NCBI GenBank assembly: GCA_947623455.1
Contig: OX392543.1
Span: 19,714,757-19,778,756, forward strand
From: Mimachlamys varia
Lineage: Eukaryota > Mollusca > Bivalvia > Pectinida > Pectinidae
Direction: 5' to 3'
Length of the DNA: 64,000 nucleotides
Part shown: positions 20,066 to 27,790 of the stretch, piece by piece
Position numbering within the stretch: position 1 is the first letter of the stretch
Layout: each line of letters begins with the position of its first letter
Made by a program: the position numbers and the translations under genes
The notes under the pieces: generated by a model
Seen by the model: only the letters and a program-made list of their open reading frames with translations
Database searches by the model: none
What the model was told of the DNA's origin: nothing

Positions 20066-22651
20066 TTATGCATCTTTATCTTCATACAAACTGAGTGGTT
20101 TTTGATTTTCACCAGGTGCAAACACATAAACTTTGTTCGTATCGGTGTCAGCTTCATCAACTAGTGTATCTGTATTGCCTTGATTACATTCATCCGGTGT
20201 AGCTTCACAAAATGTGTCATTATCAGTTTCAACCTCTCTATCATCTTTAGATTGTGTTGTGCCTATATATTCAGAAATTAGCTCACTTTGGTCAGTCTGA
20301 ACATCTTCTTTCCATGAAGTATTGATACTGATTCCTGCATTCTGATACATTTCACTGTTTTCCATTAGCCATTCTAGAGCATTCATAACAGCATTTGGTC
20401 GTACATTTTCAGTGAAACAAGCAGATTTATGAGATAGACGTTTTTTCAATTTTACAGCAATAGTTATATGCTCATCAATCTGTCTTGGCAATGCATTTAC
20501 CGTTGGTTGAATATCAACAGGTACATTGACCACATTTCCTTTAGCCGATAGCTGACCTCCTCTTGGCAACTCTCTAATCTGCATAAAAGGTATTCTCTGA
20601 GAAATCAGTCTTTCTTCAAGAGGGTGCAACTTCAAAGCATCTGGTTTTGTTGGCCATAACATTCCATTTTTTTGAGAGAGTCTTGGAATTTTTTCTTCCT
20701 TCAGAGATGCTAAACAAGTTCGGCACAACCATTCCTCATCATGATGGGACTTGAAACCTGTACAATAAGCTTTGCTTTCAGCACTGATGTTAGTATTAGA
20801 AAGCTTTACAACACTCCTTGGAAACCATGTTTGATGACAACAGGTACACACAAAGACTGGACCTTCAGCTGCTTTTGCGTGGAATTTTTCAATACATTGT
20901 TCAATAGAATCACCAGAGTTTCTTTTCAATGACAAATCAGCTTCATGCTCACTGAAGTCAAGTTTTCGACGTTTGATATCTTTTGCAAGTTTGTCTGTGA
21001 TTCTTTCACTATTTCGACATCTTTTACGGCTTTGATGTTTGAGGATTCTTTCTCTGTCTAACTGTAGAGGATCTTGTCTTTTTATTTGCTTCGCTTTAGT
21101 CTCATGTTCCACAAATTCTTTGTGTTCTCTTGCTTTAGTCATACTTTTTAAAGTACTCTTTTTAGTTTTTGTTTTTATTTCTGGTTGCTGTCGAGCAATT
21201 TTCTGAGCGTTATACTCTTGTTCACAAAATTCCTTGTTTTCTCTTGCTTTAGTCATACTTTTTAAAGTACTCTTTTTAGTTTTTGTTTTTATTTCTGGTT
21301 GCTGTCGAGCAATTTTCTGAGCGTTATACTCTTGCTCACAAAATTCCTTGTTTTCTCTTGCTTTAGTCATACTTTTTAAAGTACTCTTTTTAGTTTTTGT
21401 TTTTATTTCTGGTTGTTTTCGAGCAATTTTCTTAGCGTTATACTCTTGTTCACAAAATTCCTTGTTTTCTCTTGCTTTAGTCATACTTTTTAAAGTACTC
21501 TTTTTAGTTTTTGTTTGTATTTCTGGTTGCTGTCGAGCAATTTTCTGAGCGTTATACTCTTGTTCACAAAATTCCTTGTTTTCTCTTGCTTTAGTCATAC
21601 TTTTTAAAGTACTCTTTTTAGTTTTTGTTTTTATTTCTGGTTGCTGTCGAGCAATTTTCTGAGCGTTATACTCTTGTTCACAAAATTCCTTGTTTTCTCT
21701 TGCTTTAGTCATACTTTTTAAAGTGCTTTCTTTAGTTCTTGTTTTGGTTTCTGGTCGTTGTCGAGCAACTTTCTGAGCGTTATACTCTAGTTTACAAAAT
21801 TCTTTGTTTTCTCTTGCTCTTCTTTTACATTTCAAAGTGTACATTCGATCAATGATTCTGAATTGGTCACTTTCTGCACGATGTTTTTTCATGTAGGTTT
21901 CCATGTATTGCTTCCTCTGTGATTTCAAATCCAATGACTTTGTGTTTGGTTCAGATTTGTTCTTGCTCATACTTGATTGGTACTGGAAATAAGTTTCTAA
22001 TAGGGTTTGCTTTTGCTTGTCTGGCCTATGTATGTATTCATCTTCATATACCATTGATGTAGCATTACTTTTCTTATTTTTGTTTGCAAAGTCGTCTATG
22101 TTAATTACATCATTTTGGGAAATTGTATCGATTTCAAGTTGATGGTGCTTAATACAAACAGCAGTTACTTCAAACATGTCATGAGGTGAATAGTTCATTG
22201 ATCTTGCCAAGTTTATGCAGTGATTATGCAACTCTTGAATACTATGGAAATATTTGAGGAAACTGCTGCCATCTGGCACTTGTAAACCTGCACTATTCCT
22301 GGAATGAGAATCAAAAACAAAATATCCCATCATTTGCTTTACACAAATAAATGTATTACCTTTAAAGGTAATGAAAGCACCGTGGATTTCTTGTTGATCC
22401 AACGCCAGATGTAATGCTTCAAACATGGTAACGAACTGATATTGATCTAAATCTTGCACATTTCCAAAGGTACCCGAGAGTGATTCTTGAAACTCTATTT
22501 TGAACATCTGTCCATTGTATTCTATAAGCCTTGGGATATCTGGTATAGACAAGTAATCATAATTCATTGTGGAACTTAGTCTCAGATAGCCATACAATTC
22601 ATCCCCTTTTACAAGAGTATGGTCCAAATCAACAGCTGTCCAAAGATTCAT
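20066..22651 (-). CDS. Helentron papain-like protease, basic repeats and zinc region
   Basis: 861 aa. Residues 1-180 form a protease-like domain (LWTAVDLDHTLVKGDELY ... FDSHSRNSAGLQVPDG at 113-128). Its probable catalytic Cys (GKQCVLNSLSALL) lies just upstream in the same open frame, past the TAA at 22715-22717. The DSHSRN motif resembles tegument-type deubiquitinase folds, an inference from memory. Residues 279-544 are about seven copies of a 38-aa Lys/Glu-rich unit. Residues 595-650 hold a Cys cluster (VCTCC at 601-605, C629, C643, C646) as in helitron N-terminal regions, followed by a conserved FMQIRELPRGG block. The frame matches the OTU ORF and the 20065 segment, so it is one piece of a single polyprotein. 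The ATG at 22651 is probably internal. Confidence 0.8.
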   Translation of the reverse strand: MNLWTAVDLDHTLVKGDELYGYLRLSSTMNYDYLSIPDIPRLIEYNGQMFKIEFQESLSGTFGNVQDLDQYQFVTMFEALHLALDQQEIHGAFITFKGNTFICVKQMMGYFVFDSHSRNSAGLQVPDGSSFLKYFHSIQELHNHCINLARSMNYSPHDMFEVTAVCIKHHQLEIDTISQNDVINIDDFANKNKKSNATSMVYEDEYIHRPDKQKQTLLETYFQYQSSMSKNKSEPNTKSLDLKSQRKQYMETYMKKHRAESDQFRIIDRMYTLKCKRRARENKEFCKLEYNAQKVARQRPETKTRTKESTLKSMTKARENKEFCEQEYNAQKIARQQPEIKTKTKKSTLKSMTKARENKEFCEQEYNAQKIARQQPEIQTKTKKSTLKSMTKARENKEFCEQEYNAKKIARKQPEIKTKTKKSTLKSMTKARENKEFCEQEYNAQKIARQQPEIKTKTKKSTLKSMTKARENKEFCEQEYNAQKIARQQPEIKTKTKKSTLKSMTKAREHKEFVEHETKAKQIKRQDPLQLDRERILKHQSRKRCRNSERITDKLAKDIKRRKLDFSEHEADLSLKRNSGDSIEQCIEKFHAKAAEGPVFVCTCCHQTWFPRSVVKLSNTNISAESKAYCTGFKSHHDEEWLCRTCLASLKEEKIPRLSQKNGMLWPTKPDALKLHPLEERLISQRIPFMQIRELPRGGQLSAKGNVVNVPVDIQPTVNALPRQIDEHITIAVKLKKRLSHKSACFTENVRPNAVMNALEWLMENSEMYQNAGISINTSWKEDVQTDQSELISEYIGTTQSKDDREVETDNDTFCEATPDECNQGNTDTLVDEADTDTNKVYVFAPGENQKPLSLYEDKDA
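21020..21817 (-). repeat. 114-bp coding tandem repeat, about 7 units
   Basis: Six close copies and one diverged copy of a 114-bp unit (38 aa: ARENKEFCEQEYNAQ..., then KKSTLKSMTK). The inner units are nearly identical at DNA level, which points to recent expansion or gene conversion. The first and last are diverged. The unit is strongly basic with alternating acidic residues and may form helices that bind nucleic acid. Confidence 0.97.
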
Positions 22652-22714
22652 GTTTTTCTCATTACTGTGTAAAAGAGCAGATAAACTGTTGAGTACACAT
22701 TGTTTTCCTGCATG

Positions 22715-24121
22715 TTAAAAAAATCTAGGATGACCTTGATGAAAACTTCCTTGGACAACTTTTTTGTGAATTAGCAAATCTTTGTTAAGGTGTTCACAAG
22801 AGCTCAAAACTTCTGTTTGAGTGACATTTTTTGTGATTGAAGTATTGGCATATCTTTGTGTTTTACTTTCTTCAACATTATTTTTTCCAACTGTGGAATT
22901 GTTCATCATTTCACCTTCAGGTTTGTTGCTTTTGAAGGTTTCATCATCAGACTCTGCTTCTACTGACAGAACCACATCATAATGTGTTTGACGGAGATGT
23001 GACAAATAAATACCTCCTTGCTCTGTATCTGAACTTTTATCTACTTGTTTTGGTGAGAAGAGTTGCCATGATGATACAGCAGGTTCATAAATATAAATGT
23101 TTGTCCCAAGTAAATCTGCAGCAGCAAGAATTTCAACTTCAGTAGCCCATGTACCATCATGTAGCATACGTTTCTTCGACAAATATTCTGGCACAGATTT
23201 GAATCCTGGGCGTAAATGACTTTTGAATTTATCTTCACATTTCATTATATGTCTTACAACTGAATTTCGTAGTAATCCATGATAAGTTTCTACATCTGAC
23301 AGAACAAATGACAGGGCTCGAAACAAACAGTTCCCATCACCCAAAATAGTTCTAGTGTCAAGAGGTTTCCTCAAGCTTCTTGAATCATATGTCAAAGTTG
23401 ATGTCAAGTCTGGTTTAATACCCAACTTACTCAGCAATTTACATTTTGGGCAAGAGGATAATTGTTGAAAAGGATAGATTACAGGTCCTGTTTGTTTTTT
23501 GAAAATGATGTCCATGTCATTAATGCCAGGTCTTCTCTTGTTAAATTTAGACATTTCAACACTTTCAAATTGTAATTCTGGAACACATTTGATGTGTGAT
23601 AGTTCTGCAATCCGTTGTTCCACCTTTTTTTTTGTATCATCACTTAAACATATGGTTGCACATGCTGTGGCATTTTCAAGTTTCTTTTTTTTTTCACCCG
23701 TTTTTGACACTTGTTGTTTTCTCTTCCTTGTGTTTAAACATCTATCATCAGTCAAGGACGTTTGAATAGTTGGAAAAACAAGCTCATTTCTTTGTGTTTT
23801 CGTGCAAGTCTGGAGTTTTTCTTTGTTCCCATTATTTATAGCAGCTTTTGATTTTCTGATACTTGTGCATTTCGTTTTGTGTGCAATTGCTTTGTGCTGT
23901 TTCACATGACATTGGGCATTCTTCTCCGTTACCACGACTAAATTCTTGCTTATTTTTCTGACATTTGATGGCAATTTCTGCCCCTGCATGCATTTTTTGC
24001 TGGTATTTGTGCCTTTCCTTTGTGTATTGGTACCAAGAGTTGTAGCTTGTTCAGTTTTTTCCCCCTCTGTTGAAACATCCTCAATATTCCTTTTTTTATT
24101 TGATTGTGCAGTTATTAGCAT
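22715..24121 (-). CDS. Helentron OTU cysteine protease
   Basis: 468 aa. Residues 1-250 are basic and low-complexity, with a CPKC pair at 224-227. Residues 256-390 form an OTU domain: LGDGNCLFRALSFVLS with Asp262 and catalytic Cys265, a central TWATEVEILAAADLLGTNIYIY block, and LRQTHYDVVL with catalytic His380. OTU proteases remove ubiquitin, and their role in Helentrons is unknown. The ORF ends GHPRFF then TAA, but the same frame continues directly into the papain-like domain, so the stop looks like a nonsense mutation or a read-through point. The ATG at 24121 starts MLITAQ. A similar MLITA start occurs 120 bp upstream in a tandem duplicate. Confidence 0.9.
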   Translation of the reverse strand: MLITAQSNKKRNIEDVSTEGEKTEQATTLGTNTQRKGTNTSKKCMQGQKLPSNVRKISKNLVVVTEKNAQCHVKQHKAIAHKTKCTSIRKSKAAINNGNKEKLQTCTKTQRNELVFPTIQTSLTDDRCLNTRKRKQQVSKTGEKKKKLENATACATICLSDDTKKKVEQRIAELSHIKCVPELQFESVEMSKFNKRRPGINDMDIIFKKQTGPVIYPFQQLSSCPKCKLLSKLGIKPDLTSTLTYDSRSLRKPLDTRTILGDGNCLFRALSFVLSDVETYHGLLRNSVVRHIMKCEDKFKSHLRPGFKSVPEYLSKKRMLHDGTWATEVEILAAADLLGTNIYIYEPAVSSWQLFSPKQVDKSSDTEQGGIYLSHLRQTHYDVVLSVEAESDDETFKSNKPEGEMMNNSTVGKNNVEESKTQRYANTSITKNVTQTEVLSSCEHLNKDLLIHKKVVQGSFHQGHPRFF

Positions 24122-24285
24122 TATGTTGTAAAGCGGTTTTCTTGAATTCCTTCTTTTATTCTTTGAACTTATTTTTGGTTCTTTGTTGCGTGGTCAGTTT
24201 TATTTTTTCGAATGCGATTATACTTGGCAGTGATCAACATAATGTTGTAAAGGGGTTTTCTTTTTCCTATTCTTCAGACTTTGGG
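24095..24285 (-). repeat. Imperfect tandem duplication around the OTU start codon
   Basis: Two copies of roughly 70 bp, about 120 bp apart, each contain ACAACAT(T/A)ATG and then a sequence reading ITA-K/Q in the same relative frame (ATGs near 24241 and 24121). The upstream copy overlaps the end of the 24218-24934 ORF and its frame closes after 24 codons. The duplication therefore created two possible start sites for the OTU reading frame, only one of which leads into the domain. Confidence 0.7.
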
Positions 24286-24934
24286 CATTCAAGCTTTTTG
24301 TTGCATCATTTCTTAGCTTAACAGTTTTCTTTCCACGATTTTGGTTTGCATTTGGCAATTTTATGTTTGTCTCTGTTTCTAGCCCTACAGCTGACTTTAA
24401 TTCAAAGTTAGTGCTCAAATGTATGTTTGAATCCGACTTCAATGTGTTGTTAAGGTCAGAATTCAATTCAGTGTTCAGTTCAGAGTTCATGGCAGTTTTC
24501 AAATAATTTTTCAGGGCCTTTTTCGGGGGTGAACCCTTTATGTCATAAAGTGCTTTTTCTGCAGGGGGCGTACTCATGTCAACATCACTCGTCAACCCTT
24601 TGTTTTGCTTACCTTTTTTAGTTTTCAGACAGCTTTTCACAACAGTATCGTCTGCAAGTGCTTCAGTTTCAGGCTTTGGAAGTTTTTCAACAGACTTTGC
24701 CAGTTTTGAATCAGATTTTTTATGCATTTTATCAGACTTTGTATTCAATTGTCCTGTTTTAAGGAGGGCAGGATCCTCACAGTCTTCAGTCCTGTTTTTA
24801 ACGAGGCCAGGATCCTCAAGTACGTCACTCGTCATGTCTTCAGTCCTGTTTTTAACGAGGCCAGGATCCTCGAGTCGCACCTTACCTACACCTTTCTTCG
24901 CCAACGCTTTCCGCCAGTTCTTCCTACGGGGCAT
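24218..24934 (-). CDS. Basic low-complexity Helentron ORF, function unknown
   Basis: 238 aa from the ATG at 24934 (MPRRKNWRKALAKKG). It is rich in Lys, Asn, Ser and Thr. It carries three copies of an EDPGLVKNRTED-like unit near the N terminus and a stretch of short LNS/LNT/LKS repeats near residue 170. No conserved domain is recognisable. A good acceptor (pyrimidine tract, GCAG) lies on the minus strand ending at 24942, 8 nt before the ATG, so a 5' UTR intron is likely. It lies immediately upstream of, and in the same frame as, the OTU ORF. It may be a first cistron of the Helentron or an extension of the polyprotein. Confidence 0.6.
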   Translation of the reverse strand: MPRRKNWRKALAKKGVGKVRLEDPGLVKNRTEDMTSDVLEDPGLVKNRTEDCEDPALLKTGQLNTKSDKMHKKSDSKLAKSVEKLPKPETEALADDTVVKSCLKTKKGKQNKGLTSDVDMSTPPAEKALYDIKGSPPKKALKNYLKTAMNSELNTELNSDLNNTLKSDSNIHLSTNFELKSAVGLETETNIKLPNANQNRGKKTVKLRNDATKSLNAQSLKNRKKKTPLQHYVDHCQV

Positions 24935-24941
24935 TCTCAGT

Positions 24942-24958
24942 CTGCAAAAATAAATGTT
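24942..24958 (-). promoter_or_regulatory. Likely splice acceptor of a 5' UTR intron
   Basis: The minus strand reads a T-rich tract and TTTTTGCAG directly before ACTGAGAATG, the start of the basic ORF. The matching donor should lie further upstream (higher coordinates). I could not choose one. Confidence 0.5.
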
Positions 24959-25149
24959 ATTTAAGATTTGTATCATGTTCGTATCGATCCATCAGCATTA
25001 TAAGATAGAAATTTCCATTACATGTGCACTCCTAACAAAGTTCCCATCATTTGTTTTTGTTTAGTTTAATTATACATGTACAATACTGCACAAAGAAATT
25101 GATCTGAAACAACTTTTATCTTGACCATGCATCAAGTGACTTCCCTTTG

Positions 25150-26265
25150 CTTCAACAATGTCAAAACAAGATCCTTACTTGTTGAATGACCTGGACTTTG
25201 ACCTTCACGTTTGGTCATTAAACAATCTAACCTTAACCTTTGACTTAAAACTTGTTCCAATTGACACCTTGTTGACGAAAAAGCAATTTACTGCAATACT
25301 AAAATTAAAGATGCACTCCTACAAATGCAAGATTGTGTCTCCGTTTCAAGAGAAAACAGCAAAGAAAACAACAAAAATAATATCATAATATGAACGGCAT
25401 GATTCCTCATTTACCAAGATATACGATCAAATAAACAAATGCTTGATGCAGACTATATATGCTTAACAGAAACCTGGCTACAGGACAATACAGCTGGAAC
25501 TTTTTATGTAAACAACTTTCAATTACACAGTCAGACCAGACCAATGTCGTACATCCCTCAGGCCCCTGGGAGGTCAGCCCCACCATTTGTACAATTTTTA
25601 ATCCCAGCCCCACAGTGATGCTACCACGCAAATATGACAGATATCCATTGCTCGCTTTCAAAGAAGAAGTCGTTTATGATTATACCCAAGTTCATCCTTT
25701 TGGCCTCACCCCTCGGGGTCAGCCCCACCATTTGTACAATTTTGAATCCCCACCAATAGTGATGCTATCAAGCAAATATGAGTGGTATCCATTGCTCCCT
25801 TTCAAAGAAGTCATTTCTATGAATATAGGCAAATAACCACATCTGGCCCCGCCCCTCAAGCCCCAGGGAGGTCAGCCCCACCATTTGTACTATTTTTAAT
25901 CCCAGCCCCATAGTGATGCTATAGCTACCAGGCAAATATGAACGAAATCCATTGCTTGGTTTCAAAGAAGTCGTTTATATAAATATAGTCAAATTGGCTA
26001 CATTTGGCCCGGCCCTTCAACCCCTGGGGGGTCAGCCCCACCATTTCTACAATTTTGAATCCCCACCCTATAGTGATGCAGCCAGGCAAATATGACCGAT
26101 GTACATTGCTTGGTTTCAGAGAAGAAGTTGTTTATATGAAGAGACCCAAATTATTATTGACCCCTTTTAGCCCCGCCCCTTGGGGGTGGGGAGGTCAGCC
26201 CAACCATATGTACAATTTTAAGTCCCCTTTCCATAGCGATGCTACTGACTAAATTTGGTAGAATT
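25150..26265 (-). repeat. Tandem repeats in the Helentron 5' region
   Basis: 25540-26260 has about four and a half copies of a unit of roughly 155 bp (CAGCCCCACCATTTGTACAA ... ATAGTGATGCTA ... CAAATATGA ... CCATTGCT), including GC-rich 'CCCCTGGGG' segments. 25150-25300 resembles the 'TGACCTTGAC' repeat of 38.4-38.9 kb. The array lies between the proposed 5' hairpin and the coding region, where non-autonomous relatives also carry tandem arrays. The ORFs here are repeat artefacts. Confidence 0.8.
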
Positions 26266-26269
26266 TTGA

Positions 26270-26356
26270 TCAGCTGTTATGAATAAGTTGATTGATGACG
26301 GTCAGACGTCACGGTATGGCATTAGCTCACATTGGTCCTTTGGAGCAGGTGAGCGC
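26270..26356 (-). repeat. Helentron 5' terminal hairpin region
   Basis: On the minus strand it reads GCGCTCACCTGCTCC, AAAGGACCAATGTGAGC, then TAATGCCATACCGTGACGTC. The plus-strand element at 37598 begins AGCTCACCTGGTCC, GAAGGACCGAGGTGAGC, then TTATGCCATACCGTGGCGTC. The two are the same terminus. The hairpin arms (GCTCACCTG.TCC / GGACC..GTGAGC) are conserved. Confidence 0.75.
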
Positions 26357-26442
26357 TATAGCCTTCCTACTTAATCATTTGGATATTAATTAACAGTGAT
26401 TCTTGTCCGAATTTTGTGGAAAATCTTGACGGTTATCACTTA

Positions 26443-27790
26443 CAAAAGACCAATGGGCCCGAATCGCTCACCTGTAAACTTGTGCCCATATAAAGATGTT
26501 TTTTTCACATAGGTCTCTTGGTTCATGAGAAGTCGTTTGAAGCCTATCCGATCCCTGTGACCTTGAACGAAGGTCAAGGTAATTCATTCGAACAAAATTG
26601 GTAGCCCACTATCCCAGCTTGCTAATAGCCCAATATCAGGTCTCTAGGCCTCTTGGTTGATGACAAAAAGTTGTTTGAAGATTTTAGCCTATTTGACCCC
26701 TGTGACCTAATTGAATGAAGGTCAAGGTCATTCATTTGAACAAACTTGGTAGCCCTCTATGCTAGCTTGCTACTGGCCCAATATCAGGTCTATAGGCCTC
26801 TTGGTTCATGACAAGAAGTTGTTTGAAGATTTTAGCCTATTTGACCCCTGTGACCTTGAATGAAGGTCAGAAGGTCAAGGTCATTCATTTGAACAAACTT
26901 GGTAGCCCTCCATCCCAGCTTACCACTGGCCCAATATCAGGTATCTAGGCCTGTTGGTTCATGACAAGAAGTCATTTGAAGATTTTGGCCTATTTGACAC
27001 CTGTGACCTTGAATGAAGGTAAAGGTCATTCATTTGAACAAACTTTGTAGCCCTCCATGCTAGCTTGCTACTGGCCCAATATCAGGTCTCTACGCCTCTT
27101 GGTTCATGACCACAAGTCGTTTGAAGATATTAGCCTATTTGACCCCTGTGACCTAATTGAATGAAGGTCTAGGTCATTCATTTGAACAAACTTGGTAGCC
27201 CTCCATGCTAGCTTGCTAATAGCCCAATATCAGGTCTCTAGGCCTCTTGGTTCATGACAAAAAGTTGTTTGAAGATTTTAGCCTATTTGACCCCTGTGAC
27301 CTAATTGAATGAAGGTCAAGGTCATTCATTTGAACAAACTTGGTAGCCCTCTATGCTAGCTTGCTACTGGCCCAATATCAGGTCTATAGGCCTCTTGGTT
27401 CATGACAAGAAGTTGTTTGAAGATTTTAGCCTATTTGACCCCTTTGACCTTGAATGAAGGTCAAGGTCATTCATTTGAACAAACTTGGTAGCCCTCCATG
27501 CTAGCTTGCTACTGGCACAATATCAGGTCTCTACGCCTCTTGGTTCATGACAAGAAGTCGTTTGAAGATTTTAGCCTATTTGACACCTGTGACCTAATTG
27601 AATGAAGGTCAAGGTCATTCATTTGAACAAACTTGGTAGCCCTCCGTGCTAGCTTGCTACTGGCCCAATATCAGGTCTCTATGCCTCTTAGTTCATGACA
27701 AGAAGTTGTTTGAAGATTTTAGCCTATTTGACACCTGTGACCTTGAATGAAGGTAAAGGTCATTCATGTGTAACAAATACACATGTACTG
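26443..27790 (-). mobile_element. Non-autonomous Helentron-like element, 3' end intact
   Basis: On the minus strand the 3' terminus (26443-26475) is GGTGAGCGATTCGGGCCC, ATTGGTCTTTTGT. It is preceded by about nine copies of a unit of roughly 150 bp containing TGACCTTGAATGAAGGTCA, AACAAACTTGGTAGCC, GCCCAATATCAGGTCT and CTCTTGGTTCATGAC. No clear 5' hairpin is seen near 27790, so the 5' end is lost or diverged. There are no coding genes. Confidence 0.7.

Larger units (their letters stand above)
14901..26356 (-). mobile_element. Probable autonomous Helentron, about 11.5 kb
   Basis: Minus-strand element. The 5' terminus near 26356 is a GCTCACCT...GTGAGC hairpin followed by TAATGCCATACCGTGACGTC, nearly matching the start of the element at 37598. 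The 3' terminus at 14901 is GTGAGCAATGCAGGCC, a GGCCTGTTGGGCC hairpin and CTCTT, like the end at 60492. Inside are a basic ORF, an OTU domain, a papain-like protease, a zinc region, the Rep nuclease with PIF1-type helicase, and the APE endonuclease. OTU and endonuclease domains next to Rep-helicase are the published hallmark of Helentrons. The coding identity is secure. The outer boundaries are inferred from shared termini. Confidence 0.75.

Noticed and set aside
24576..24964. Plus-strand ORFs of 125 and 80 codons
   Set aside because: Antisense shadows of the basic Helentron ORF with its repeated EDPGLVKNR units.
25459..26252. Plus-strand ORFs of 82-125 codons rich in Pro and Ser
   Set aside because: They follow the tandem repeat at 25.5-26.3 kb. 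No start context or domain.
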